Below are positions 1 through 8,232 of a DNA stretch of 64,000 nucleotides, piece after piece. Positions within the stretch are counted from its first letter, which is position 1; every line of letters begins with the position of its first letter. The stretch is taken from the NCBI GenBank assembly GCA_021851405.1, contig JAJZDW010000021.1, forward strand, positions 1-64,000, in the 5' to 3' direction. This DNA comes from Pseudomonadota bacterium (GTDB taxonomy: Bacteria > Pseudomonadota > Gammaproteobacteria > Steroidobacterales > Steroidobacteraceae). The notes under the pieces are model-generated. The model ran no database searches. It worked only from the letters and a program-made list of their open reading frames with translations, and was not told where the DNA came from. The position numbers and the translations under genes are program-made.

Positions 1-99
1 GGCCTCGGGGTTGGTTCGATGGCTGTGTGGTAACAACATCTTACCAATCCCAGCCAGCCTTTCCCCATACCTTTCAAAGCCTTACCGTCAGGCTCTCCC

Positions 100-123
100 G
101 GCACTTGCCGTTAAGTAAGTGCC
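100..123. promoter_or_regulatory. Inverted repeat upstream of the globin operon
   Basis: GGCACTT (100-106) and AAGTGCC (117-123) form a perfect 7-bp inverted repeat with a 10-base loop, ending 44 bases before the globin start. It could be an operator or a 5' leader hairpin. No regulator gene is adjacent, so the assignment is inference. Confidence 0.3.
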
Positions 124-167
124 ATTGTCCCTAGACTGCGTGTCAAATCGATACGAGGGTCCCAAAA

Positions 168-638
168 ATGCCGAATCGACCCCGGCCTGTAACCGGTCTG
201 TGGGTGCTGACGGCGGTCTCGATGCTGGCCGCTTCCGTCTCCGTGGCCTGCGCGCACCCATCACTGTACGCACAAATGGGCGGAACGAAGGTCGTGGCCG
301 CCTTCGTGTCAGTGACCATAGACAAAGTTGCGGCTGACCCGAAGCTCAACCAGTCCTTTCGGGATGTCAATCTGATCCGCGTCAAGCGGGAATTGACCTC
401 GTATATCTGCCAACTGGCCGGTGGCGGCTGCAAATACACGGGAATCCCGATCCGCGAAGTCCACGCGAATCTCGGCATCACGCAGGCCCAGTTTTTCGGC
501 TTGGTGCAGATCCTCCGTCGTCAGATGCGACTGCATCACGTCAGTCTGCGCGATCGAAACCAGCTTCTGGCCCTCCTCGCGCCGCTGGAGCCCGATGTCG
601 TAGACGTGAAAGTCGGGCCACCTCCGAGGAAGCATTGA
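168..638 (+). CDS. Secreted group 1 truncated haemoglobin-like protein
   Basis: A 156-residue protein with a hydrophobic N-terminal segment (about residues 9-29, ending in a VACAH-type cleavage site), so probably exported to the periplasm. The rest matches the bacterial truncated-globin fold: the LYAQMGG start of helix A, a DPKLNQSF segment before the E helix, a glycine-rich LAGGGCKYTG loop, and REVHANLGIT with His99 as the likely proximal haem ligand. Most truncated globins are cytoplasmic, so the signal peptide is unusual. Stop and next start are separated by one base, so it is probably cotranscribed with the cupredoxin-like gene and the GGDEF-EAL gene. O2, NO or redox handling is inferred from the family. 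Confidence 0.8.
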   Translation: MPNRPRPVTGLWVLTAVSMLAASVSVACAHPSLYAQMGGTKVVAAFVSVTIDKVAADPKLNQSFRDVNLIRVKRELTSYICQLAGGGCKYTGIPIREVHANLGITQAQFFGLVQILRRQMRLHHVSLRDRNQLLALLAPLEPDVVDVKVGPPPRKH

Positions 639-639
639 A

Positions 640-1299
640 ATGCGCTGGGCGGCAATGGCTTGGGCGGCGGTGTCGATCGCAGCGAGCGCAATGCCGATTT
701 GTGCAGCGGCCGCCACCTTGCGGATCAGGGTCCTGGATCTTGCCGGCAGGCCGCTAAAAAACGCGGTGGTCTACGCGGTCCCCGACTCACCGTTGCCGTC
801 GAGGAAGCCGCGCACCGCAATCATCGATCAGGTGCATCGGCAGTTCGCCCCGCAGGTCAATGTGGTTCAGGTCGGCACGTACGTCGATTTTCCGAACAGT
901 GACAACATCCTGCATTCGGTCTACTCATTTTCACCCGCCAAGACCTTCGTGCTGCGGCTCTACGCGGGCAGGACCGAGCCGCCGGTCCAGTTCAATAAGC
1001 CCGGCATTGTCGTCATCGGCTGTCAGATTCACGACAGTATGATCGCCTGGCTCCTGGTGGTAAAAACCCCGTACTTCGGAAAAACAGGCGCCGATGGATC
1101 GGTAGCTCTGCGTCATTTGCGTGTCGGTCAATACAGGGTGCACGCCTGGGACGTCGGTATGCGCAAAGCGAGCCCGCCGCAAAATTTCATGATCGTCGCG
1201 GGCGCACCGCCGCGGCAGATCACCTTCCGTCTGAAGGCCGGGCGCATGCCGCAGCATGGGCCGACGATGCCCGGAATGTCAGCGCATCACGGGATGTAG
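640..1299 (+). CDS. Periplasmic cupredoxin-like protein (methylamine-utilisation type)
   Basis: A 219-residue protein with an N-terminal signal peptide (about residues 1-26, alanine-rich, ending CAAAA). The body resembles plastocyanin-like proteins annotated as methylamine utilisation proteins: a VDFPNSDNILHSVYSFS segment carrying a typical first copper-site histidine, and GCQIHDSMIAW carrying the Cys-x-x-His pair. Residues 150-200 look like a carboxypeptidase-regulatory beta-sandwich (GADGSVALRHLRVGQYRVHAWD). The C-terminus is rich in Met and His (HGPTMPGMSAHHGM), consistent with metal binding. It sits between a secreted globin and a c-di-GMP enzyme, suggesting a redox or metal sensing role. 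No other methylamine genes are nearby, so that name should not be read as a substrate. Confidence 0.7.
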   Translation: MRWAAMAWAAVSIAASAMPICAAAATLRIRVLDLAGRPLKNAVVYAVPDSPLPSRKPRTAIIDQVHRQFAPQVNVVQVGTYVDFPNSDNILHSVYSFSPAKTFVLRLYAGRTEPPVQFNKPGIVVIGCQIHDSMIAWLLVVKTPYFGKTGADGSVALRHLRVGQYRVHAWDVGMRKASPPQNFMIVAGAPPRQITFRLKAGRMPQHGPTMPGMSAHHGM

Positions 1300-1304
1300 C
1301 GTCC

Positions 1305-3722
1305 ATGCGGGTTCGCAGTCTGAGATTTCGGCTGATCGTATTTCTCGTGACCCTGATCGGGTTGGTACAGATCGCTGAATTCGTGCTGATGAATCGCGCC
1401 AGCTACAGCGCGGCGCGCGCAAAAATCGAGCAGCAGTTCGGCATTGGTGAAAAAGTTTTTGCGCGAACGCTCGCGGAGAACGCCGCGCAGCAGGTTCAGT
1501 CGGCTCGCGTGTTGGCGTCCGGGTTTTCATTCCGCGCTGCAGTCGCCGTCGGTAATCCGCAAACCGTAAAGTCCGCGCTTGAGAACTACGGCAAGCGCAT
1601 TGGCGCACGCGCCGTGCTGTACGTGAACCTGCACGGTGAGATCGTCGCCGATACGCTGCGCTCCTCCGTGGCGCTTCGTCCGTTCGAGCTGCCGGCGCTC
1701 ATCAAAGCGGCCTCGGCGCGCGGACAATCCACCTCGATCAGCATGCTCGACGGCCATGCCATGCAGCTCATCGCCGTGCCGGTGCGTGCGCCGCTCACCA
1801 TCGGCTGGGTGATCGTTTGCTTCCCGCTGGACCGATTGCTCGCCGAGCAGTTGCGTCAACTGACCGGACTGGAGGTGTCATTCGCAGTTGAACGAGACGC
1901 GCAGTGGACAGTGGCGGCCACGACGCTGCCGGCGCGCGATGCCGGGGTGCTGCCGTCGAGGCTTTCCCGGAGCAACGGGGAGCTGAAGAACGCCGTCCTG
2001 CAGATGCCCGGCGGTGCGCAGCTGACGCGCCTGCTGCCGCTGAATTCGCGTGGTCCGGACAAGATTGTGGCGGTGCTCGCCCAGCCGATCGCACCGGCGC
2101 TTGCGAGCTTTCGCGCGCTTCGGGAGACACTGGTCGGTCTTGGCATCTTCAGTCTGCTGGTGTCCGTTCTCGGCAGTATTCTGATCGCACTGGGGTTCAC
2201 CCGACCGCTTGCGGCTTTGCTCGATGCGGTCAAGCGCATCAGGCAAGGCGACTACTCTCGGTTGGTGGCGATCCGCCGGGATGATGAGATCGGAACGCTG
2301 GCCCGGGGACTTGACCATATGCGCGCGGGGATTGCCGAGCGCGAGCAACGCATCCTTAAGCTCGCGTACGAGGATCCTCTGACGCATTTACCGAATCGCT
2401 CACAATTCTCAGAATCCCTGGAGAAAGCTCTGGCGGTGGCGCGCGCCAGAAAACGCTGTCTGGCGATTCTGATCATGGACCTGGATCGATTCAAGTACGT
2501 GAACGATACGCTCGGTCATGGTGTCGGGGATCACGTTCTGAAGGAAGTCGGAGAGCGTCTACGCTCGGTTTTGAGTGCCGCCAGTTGCATTGCGCGGCTG
2601 GGGGGCGATGAATTCGCAGTTCTTCTGGAGGACTCAGGGAGTGAGGAAATCGTCCGTCTGGCCGAGCGAGTCGTGGCGGTTCTGGAGCAACCGATATTTT
2701 TCGAGCAGCAGCCGCTCGATGTAGGGGCGAGCATCGGGATCGCGACATTTCCGGTGCATGGCGAGGACTTGCAGACGCTGGTCCGAAATGCGGACATCGC
2801 GATGTACGTCGCAAAGCGAACCCGCAGTGGCTACAGTGTGTACGACCGGAGCTACGACACCAGTCAGCAGGAACATCTGTCGCTGCTCAGTGAGTTGCGC
2901 CGCGCGGTAGAGCAGGGGGAGTTGCGTCTCTATTATCAGCCGAAGATGACGCTGTCATCCTCTAAAGTTCTGGCGGCAGAGGCGCTGATTCGCTGGGTTC
3001 ATCCGGTTCGCGGACTGGTGCCGCCGGCTCTGTTCATCCCATTCGCGGAGCACACCGGATACATCAAGGCGCTGACCTTGTGGGTTCTGAAGGAGGCGAT
3101 CTCGCAGTGTGGCCAGTGGTGCAGGGAAGGGCGCCCGCTGCAAATCTCGGTGAACATCAGTGCGCGCGATCTCACCAGTCGTGATTTGCCGGAGAGAATC
3201 GCCGCGCTTCTAGAGGAGCACGGTGTTTCGGCAGAGATGCTGTGTCTGGAGATCACCGAGAGCGGCTTCATGGAGGATCCGCAACATGCGCAACGGGTTC
3301 TCGACCGGCTCGCGCAGCAGGGGGTGCAGTTGTCAATTGACGACTACGGAACGGGTTACTCATCCTTGAGCTACATCATGCGTCTTCCGGTCAAGGAGCT
3401 GAAGATCGATCAGGCGTTCGTGAGCCGAATGAGCGAGAATCCGAATCTCGCCACGATCGTGCATTCGACCATCGAGCTCGGCCACAGTCTGGGATTGAAG
3501 GTGGTGGCGGAGGGGGTCGAGGATTTTCGCGGCTTCGAACTGCTGCGCGAGCTCGGGTGCGACAGTGCGCAGGGATATTATCTCAGTCCACCCCTGGCGC
3601 CTGCCGAGTTCACTGCGTGGCTCGAGGGGGCGCTCCCGGTCCGGCAGAGCCGGGATTTGCGTGGGGTGGGCGAGCAAGCGAAATTGGTCTCGAGCGCCAT
3701 GAGCGACGCTGACGTCGCCTAG
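1305..3722 (+). CDS. Membrane GGDEF-EAL cyclic-di-GMP enzyme with periplasmic sensor
   Basis: An 805-residue inner-membrane protein. TM1 is about residues 9-29, a periplasmic Cache-like sensor covers about 30-270, TM2 about 277-298, and a HAMP linker about 299-350. The GGDEF domain (355-515) has an intact GGDEF motif at 433-437, with no RxxD I-site visible in front of it. The EAL domain (525-775) has E559-A-L, the SVNIS, LEITES and DDYGTG (679-684) motifs and AEGVED, so both cyclase and phosphodiesterase activity are possible. It is last in the operon with the exported globin and cupredoxin-like protein, so its periplasmic domain may read their state; this is inference. Confidence 0.92.
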   Translation: MRVRSLRFRLIVFLVTLIGLVQIAEFVLMNRASYSAARAKIEQQFGIGEKVFARTLAENAAQQVQSARVLASGFSFRAAVAVGNPQTVKSALENYGKRIGARAVLYVNLHGEIVADTLRSSVALRPFELPALIKAASARGQSTSISMLDGHAMQLIAVPVRAPLTIGWVIVCFPLDRLLAEQLRQLTGLEVSFAVERDAQWTVAATTLPARDAGVLPSRLSRSNGELKNAVLQMPGGAQLTRLLPLNSRGPDKIVAVLAQPIAPALASFRALRETLVGLGIFSLLVSVLGSILIALGFTRPLAALLDAVKRIRQGDYSRLVAIRRDDEIGTLARGLDHMRAGIAEREQRILKLAYEDPLTHLPNRSQFSESLEKALAVARARKRCLAILIMDLDRFKYVNDTLGHGVGDHVLKEVGERLRSVLSAASCIARLGGDEFAVLLEDSGSEEIVRLAERVVAVLEQPIFFEQQPLDVGASIGIATFPVHGEDLQTLVRNADIAMYVAKRTRSGYSVYDRSYDTSQQEHLSLLSELRRAVEQGELRLYYQPKMTLSSSKVLAAEALIRWVHPVRGLVPPALFIPFAEHTGYIKALTLWVLKEAISQCGQWCREGRPLQISVNISARDLTSRDLPERIAALLEEHGVSAEMLCLEITESGFMEDPQHAQRVLDRLAQQGVQLSIDDYGTGYSSLSYIMRLPVKELKIDQAFVSRMSENPNLATIVHSTIELGHSLGLKVVAEGVEDFRGFELLRELGCDSAQGYYLSPPLAPAEFTAWLEGALPVRQSRDLRGVGEQAKLVSSAMSDADVA

Positions 3723-3733
3723 GGAGGCGCTCG

Positions 3734-3756
3734 TTCCGGGCGACCGGGAATTTTTT
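3734..3756 (+). terminator. Probable intrinsic terminator after the GGDEF-EAL gene
   Basis: TTCCGG (3734-3739) can pair with CCGGGAA (3744-3750) across a GCGA loop with one bulged G, and is followed at once by six T residues (3751-3756). It lies 12 bases after the stop codon and would end the three-gene operon. Confidence 0.5.
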
Positions 3757-3811
3757 GGCGCGGTGCGAGATGCGCGCGTCGTCGACATACGGTCGATGGA
3801 GTGCCGCGGGA

Positions 3812-4243
3812 TCAGCCGGTCAAGTCGATGGTCCAGGTGATTGGCGCCGCAGCGTCGAGCGAGGAGCGGACGCTGCAGTATTTGGTCACCGACAATTCCA
3901 CGGCCCGCTGGGTCTTCTCCACGGTGGCGCCCGGCGCGTTGATGTGAAAATGCAAGATCGCGCTCGCCAGATGCCGCGGCACCGAGTCGACGCGCAGGGC
4001 TTCGACGCGCACCGAGAGGGACTGTACCGGTGTGCGCTGCTTACTCAGGATGGTGACGACATCCACCGAGGCGCAGGAGGCAATGGCGGCCAGCAGGAGG
4101 TCAAACGGACTGGGAGCGTTGTGCGCATCGCCATCGATGCGAACCTGGGGGCCGTCCGGGCGGCCGGCTTCGAACCTCAGGCCATCCACCCAGTGCACAT
4201 CGATCGGGGGGTGGGCGGAAGCGTCTGCAATGGAACTGATCAC
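3812..4243 (-). CDS. OsmC family peroxiredoxin-like protein
   Basis: About 143 residues from a GTG start at 4243, chosen because AGGAGT lies at the right spacing in front of it and the OsmC homology starts there. Features are the VHWVDGLRFEA strand, SPFDLLLAAIASCASVDVV with the conserved helix cysteine, and TKYCSVRSSLD with the second cysteine. OsmC/Ohr proteins reduce organic hydroperoxides with such a Cys pair. The open frame continues upstream to 4852, but that part is low-complexity and unlike OsmC. A broken flavin reductase lies upstream on the same strand. A second OsmC-type gene lies at 6445-6912. Confidence 0.85.
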   Translation of the reverse strand: MISSIADASAHPPIDVHWVDGLRFEAGRPDGPQVRIDGDAHNAPSPFDLLLAAIASCASVDVVTILSKQRTPVQSLSVRVEALRVDSVPRHLASAILHFHINAPGATVEKTQRAVELSVTKYCSVRSSLDAAAPITWTIDLTG

Positions 4244-4587
4244 CGGGGACTCCTGATGCAATGGACACGCGCCAGCCGGGCAGATCGGGGCTCGGGTGGG
4301 GCGGCCGCCCGCGTGCGGTGGATCTGCGCTCCCGGAGCGCGCGCACCGAGCCTGCTGCGGGGCTCGCCGAGGATCGAGGGACGCCCCCGCGCCGCGGTGG
4401 GGGGGATCCGCGCCGTTGGCGCACGCAGGATATCTCAGCGGCCAGAGTTCCGGCAAAGTGCACACGGGGGTGTTCGGGATACCGAGGCGCACCCGAACTG
4501 GCGGGTTGCGATGTGGGCAGTGGCCCCCGGCGCTGCGGTCTGCGTCCCGCGAGGGGGGTGTCCGCGGGTGCGGCAGCTCGGGGAACG
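4244..4587. other. Gap with no convincing gene
   Basis: A very GC-rich stretch between the OsmC gene and the flavin reductase remnant. Reading frames on both strands are open but Arg/Pro-rich and resemble no family I know. Only the ribosome binding site of the OsmC gene is evident. Confidence 0.5.
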
Positions 4588-5199
4588 TTAGCCCGCTTCG
4601 CGCGCGGCGCGGAACCTCGCGCCCAGAGGTGAGCCTTGGCCGAAGGCGTGACGGGACACGTAAAAGAGCGGTGACCCTGCGCCGACATCGAAGCGTGTGC
4701 CGCTCGGATGGAGGACGGCGCGCTCGGCGTCGCCCAGGGGCTTGCGGGTCTCCAGGTGCACGAATGGCGCCTCGCCGCGGGCAGAGTGCACCGCGGTCAC
4801 GAAGGCTTCGAGTTGGACCGGGCACTGCGCCGTGCGCGCCGGCGCGACGCACTGCGCCGGCAGCGGGGTGAAGCCGGACACGGCGAACGTGTCCTTGGCG
4901 CCGACCATGCCGGCCGCCCGATGATGGTCCGTCAACGGCGAATGACCGGTGGTGTGTCCGAGCCGCTCGACTTCACGCCATTGGACGCGGTGCGGGAAGG
5001 TTCAGGACACACTCTCCGTGCCGGCGCGGATTCGCGGCGCTCCGCCCCAACACCGTCACGCCGAGCACGATGCGCTCGCCGAGGGCCCAGAAGCTCAAGA
5101 GGGCGACAAGGGTGGTGGTGCCATCGGGATTGAGGCGGCTCGGCACGGCCACCGGAGCTCGGAAATAGAGGATGTCCGGGCAGATGTGGCCGAAATCCG
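4588..5199 (-). pseudogene. Flavin reductase-like protein, frameshifted
   Basis: Two frames together encode an FMN-binding flavin-reductase-like protein. The upstream half (about 5185-4995) reads CPDILYFRAPV, then LNPDGTTTLVALLSFWALG and RRHGECVLNLP. The downstream half, from about 5000 to the TAA at 4588, reads VQWREVERLGHTTG, KDTFAVSGFTPLPA and AQCPVQLEAFV. The junction is near 4985-5000, where removing one base from a short C run would rejoin the frames. No ATG, GTG or TTG starts the upstream half at the expected place. It is therefore a pseudogene or the product of a sequencing error. The divergent ArsR-type gene may have regulated it. Confidence 0.7.
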
Positions 5200-5295
5200 C
5201 GGCGGAGGTCCTCCGGGGAGCGTGCCTGCACCGCGGCCGAATCGTTTCAGATTAATCTGTAGCATCGACGGGTGTTCTTCGCGGACAATTCCGGC

Positions 5296-6000
5296 ATGTC
5301 CCGCCGGAACGAGATGCCGAACATCGCCCGTATCGGTGCCCTGATTGGCAATCCGGTGCGTGCGCGCATGATCGGCTTGCTGATGGATGCGAGCGAACGG
5401 CCGGCGAGTGCGCTGGCGAATGAGGTCGGCGCGACACCGCAGGCGGTGAGCGCGCATCTTTCGAACTTGGTTGCGGGCGGACTGTTGGCCGTGCGAGCCG
5501 AGGGGCGCCAGCGCTGGTATCGGATCCGCAGCGAACAGGTCGCCGAGGCGATTGAAGTGTTGTCGCGAACGGCCATGGAGGCGATGCCGGAGACGAAGTT
5601 CGCACACGACATCCGCTGTGCACGGCGCTGCTACGATCACGTGGCCGGTCGGCTCGGCGTCGCGCTCTGCGACTACGCGCTGAAGCGTCGGTACGTCGTT
5701 GCCGACGGCACGGGCGCCATTCTGACCCCGGCCGGGAGCCTCTGGCTCGAATCGCTCGAGTTGCACGCACCGTCCGGTCTGCGACGGCCGCTGGTGCGGT
5801 TCTGCCTGGACTGGACCGAGCGCCGGTCGCACTTGGCCGGATGGTTGGGGGCTGCACTGTGCCGTCAGCTCGAAGAGGAGCGCGCGGTGCGGCGCATGGA
5901 GGGCTCGCGCGTCTTGGTCGTGACACCGGTCGGGCGAACGGTGCTGAAACGCCGCTTTTCGCTTGCGTGGTCGGCGATTGAACGGTGCGATGCGCGCTGA
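5296..6000 (+). CDS. ArsR-type winged-helix regulator with extended C-terminus
   Basis: About 234 residues. Residues 7-85 form a winged helix (ARIGALIGNPVRARMIGLL, ASALANEVGATPQAVSAHLS as the recognition region, RWYRI wing). The C-terminal half carries DIRCARRCYDHVAG, a Cys-x3-Cys segment seen in the YdfF-like ArsR subfamily and a possible metal or redox site, followed by a second helical region rich in basic residues. The start may be ATG 5296 or ATG 5314, the latter being closer to where homology begins. It is divergent from the flavin reductase remnant. The ligand is unknown. Confidence 0.82.
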   Translation: MSRRNEMPNIARIGALIGNPVRARMIGLLMDASERPASALANEVGATPQAVSAHLSNLVAGGLLAVRAEGRQRWYRIRSEQVAEAIEVLSRTAMEAMPETKFAHDIRCARRCYDHVAGRLGVALCDYALKRRYVVADGTGAILTPAGSLWLESLELHAPSGLRRPLVRFCLDWTERRSHLAGWLGAALCRQLEEERAVRRMEGSRVLVVTPVGRTVLKRRFSLAWSAIERCDAR

Positions 6001-6056
6001 TCAGTTTCGGTGGGGTCGGGGTGAGTCTATTCGACGATGCCTCAGGGAGCTCAGTG

Positions 6057-6452
6057 ATGAGAGATCTGGCGATTCAATTGGCGGACCGGCCGGGCTCGCT
6101 CGCCGAGATGGGCGAGGCGCTCGGCGCCGCAGGGGTGAGTGTTGAAGGCGGCGGCGCGTTTGTATGCGCCGGCGGTGGCCTTGCGCATTTCCTCGTCGCG
6201 AACGTCGAGCGCGCGCGGCGCGCGCTCGCCCACGCCGGGATCAGGGTCCTGGCGGATTGCGAGGTCCTCGCGGTGCGTCTGAATCAGGAGCAACCGGGGC
6301 AGCTCGGGCGCCTGACGCGTCGCATGGCCGAGGCCGGCGTCAACATCGAGGTCCTCTATAGTGACCATGACCATCGGCTCATCCTCGTCGTAGACCGTCC
6401 CGATGCCGCAGCGATCGTCATCGAGGCATGGGAGGCGTGCCGAGATGACTAA
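6057..6452 (+). CDS. Tandem ACT-domain protein
   Basis: About 131 residues from ATG 6057, preceded by AGGGAG at good spacing. Two ACT domains fill the protein: residues 1-65 (MRDLAIQLADRPGSLAEMGEAL, with the Gly-Ser turn typical of the amino-acid-binding edge) and 70-128 (NQEQPGQLGRLTRRMAEAGVNIEVLY). Stand-alone ACT pairs usually bind amino acids and regulate. The 3' end overlaps the following OsmC-type gene by 8 bases, so they are probably translated together. The ligand cannot be read from the sequence. Confidence 0.8.
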   Translation: MRDLAIQLADRPGSLAEMGEALGAAGVSVEGGGAFVCAGGGLAHFLVANVERARRALAHAGIRVLADCEVLAVRLNQEQPGQLGRLTRRMAEAGVNIEVLYSDHDHRLILVVDRPDAAAIVIEAWEACRDD

Positions 6453-6912
6453 GCAGCACGAATACGCCGTCCAGATCTTGTGGCGTGATCTCAACGGCGC
6501 AGGCACGCGCAGTTATTCCAGCTACTCGCGCGACCACGTGATCTCGGTCGAGGGCAAGCCCGAGATCGCCGCCTCGAGCGATCCGGCTTTTCGCGGCGAT
6601 GCCCACCGGTACAACCCGGAGGAGTTACTGCTTGCGAGTCTTGCGAGCTGTCACATGCTCTGGTACCTGCACCTGTGCGCCGTCAATGGGATCAACGTGC
6701 TCGATTATCACGATGAGGCGCATGGGGTCATGGAGGAGGCCGGGGACGGTGGCGGCGCGTTCATTGGCGTGACACTGCGGCCTCGGGTGCGCATCGGCGC
6801 CGGCGGGGATAGGGCGCTCGCGCTGGCGCTGCACGAGCAGGCGCACGGGCTGTGCTTCATCGCCCGATCCGTCAACTTTCCGGTGCACTGCGAGGCACAG
6901 GTGGCGAGCTGA
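6445..6912 (+). CDS. OsmC family protein
   Basis: About 155 residues from ATG 6445, with a GGGAGG ribosome binding site inside the end of the preceding gene. YNPEELLLASLASCHMLWYLHLC holds the first conserved cysteine of the family and GLCFIARSVNFPV the second. The N-terminus (EYAVQILWR) is the usual first strand. A role in organic-peroxide or thiol chemistry is inferred from the family. Cotranslation with a tandem ACT protein is unusual and may link it to amino-acid status. Confidence 0.87.
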   Translation: MTKQHEYAVQILWRDLNGAGTRSYSSYSRDHVISVEGKPEIAASSDPAFRGDAHRYNPEELLLASLASCHMLWYLHLCAVNGINVLDYHDEAHGVMEEAGDGGGAFIGVTLRPRVRIGAGGDRALALALHEQAHGLCFIARSVNFPVHCEAQVAS

Positions 6913-6930
6913 ACCGCGCGGGCGGTGCGC

Positions 6931-7845
6931 TCAGTCATCGAGTGTCGGCGGCCGGCCCATCGCTTTTTCCCTCGCCGCATCGCGCAGATGCAGCCGGATG
7001 AAATCCGCAGCCGCCTGGCGATGACCGGCGAGCAGCAGTTCGATGAGTGTCTTGTGCTCGCTGCAGCGGCGGGCCGCAGCGTCGCGGTCGACCGTCGTGC
7101 GGTATTCCATCAGGCGGCGCAGGCGGTTGATCCGCTTCAGCGAGTCGAGGAAGAAGACATTGCCGGAGCATGCGGCGATGGTCTCGTGCAAACGGGTATT
7201 GGCGTCGAACAGCTGCGCCGGAGAGACCCAGCGGACCGCCCCGTCGATCAGAGTCTGCTGCTCCACGAGGCATCGGCGCAGCGCGGTCTCATCGACGGTG
7301 AAGCCCGGTTCGTTCAGGGCCGCCGGCTCGAGCAGGATGCGAAAGCGATAGGCCTGGTCGTACGTGTCACCGGAGGTGAGTACGGGCAGGAACTGCCAGC
7401 CGTGTCCGGGCAGTCTTTCGATCCACCCTTCATTGGTGATGCGCCGCAGCAGGCTCGCGAGCCGCGCCTTGGTCAGCCCATAGCGGCGCATGAGATCATT
7501 TTCCGAGACACGCTCCGGCAGGCGGCCTGAGAGACGGTCCGCGCCGATCTTCAAGTACGTCGCCTCCCCCGGTGGACCCTGTTCGAAGGATGCGCCGAAG
7601 GGCAGACGCGTCGGCCGCCGCTGCACGACGTATCCGCCCTGCGGGCGGGGACCGACGGTGCCGCGTTCAGCGAGGATCTTCAGTGCGGCGCGCACCGGGG
7701 AGCGCGACACCCTCAGACGCGAGGCCAGAGTGCGTTCCACCAGCGCAGCGCCGGGCTCGAGTGGTGTGTCCAGGATCAGTTGCTCGATCCGAACGGCGAG
7801 TTGCTCGCTCAGTGCGCGTAACGGACGCTCGCCCGGGGGGGTCAC
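6931..7845 (-). CDS. GntR/FadR-type regulator with two winged helices
   Basis: A 304-residue regulator. Residues 8-75 are a GntR winged helix (LSEQLAVRIEQLIL, VERTLASRLRVSRSPVRAALKIL, GGYVV wing). Residues 95-150 look like a second winged helix (SENDLMRRYGLTKARLASLLRRI, GWIERLPGHGWQF). Residues 160-290 form an FCD ligand domain with metal-site candidates in FDANTRLHETI, EHKTLIELL and RLHLRDA. It is the last gene of the leftward aldehyde dehydrogenase/cupin/dehydrogenase operon and most likely controls it in response to an organic acid. Confidence 0.87.
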   Translation of the reverse strand: MTPPGERPLRALSEQLAVRIEQLILDTPLEPGAALVERTLASRLRVSRSPVRAALKILAERGTVGPRPQGGYVVQRRPTRLPFGASFEQGPPGEATYLKIGADRLSGRLPERVSENDLMRRYGLTKARLASLLRRITNEGWIERLPGHGWQFLPVLTSGDTYDQAYRFRILLEPAALNEPGFTVDETALRRCLVEQQTLIDGAVRWVSPAQLFDANTRLHETIAACSGNVFFLDSLKRINRLRRLMEYRTTVDRDAAARRCSEHKTLIELLLAGHRQAAADFIRLHLRDAAREKAMGRPPTLDD

Positions 7846-7851
7846 GCGGCC

Positions 7852-8151
7852 TCACACATCGGCGAGCAGATCAAAGTGCTCGACATGGGGCGGCTCGGCG
7901 AAATACGGTCCGATGAGCGCGCGCCATTCGGCGAATGCGGGTGATTGCCGGAAGCCGACCGTATGGGCCTGCAGCGAATCCCACTCGACGGTGAGCACGA
8001 ATCGCCCCGGCGACTCGCGGCAGGCGAGAATCCGGTGGCCGCGATAACCGTCGGCTTTGGCCAGCACGTGCGCGGCGGCGTGTGTGATCGCCGTGGCGAA
8101 GAGTTCGCGCGAGTCGGGCAATATCTTGAAGTCAGCGATCTCGATGACCAT
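7852..8151 (-). CDS. ABM-domain (antibiotic biosynthesis monooxygenase) protein
   Basis: About 99 residues from ATG 8151, preceded by CGAGGAT at suitable spacing. The ferredoxin-like ABM fold is indicated by VIEIADFKI, the ILACRESPGRFVLTVEWDSLQAH strand pair and SPAFAEWRALIGPYF near the end. Such proteins are cofactor-free monooxygenases or small-molecule binding dimers. It lies six bases before the GntR regulator and after the isopropylmalate-dehydrogenase-like gene, so it probably belongs to the same catabolic pathway. Confidence 0.82.
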   Translation of the reverse strand: MVIEIADFKILPDSRELFATAITHAAAHVLAKADGYRGHRILACRESPGRFVLTVEWDSLQAHTVGFRQSPAFAEWRALIGPYFAEPPHVEHFDLLADV

Positions 8152-8232
8152 GGCGATCCTCGGCGGACGGGGTGGCGGCATGATCGCACACCGGGATCGG
8201 CCCGGGGTCGGTTCGCCTGAAACGCAGCGCGT

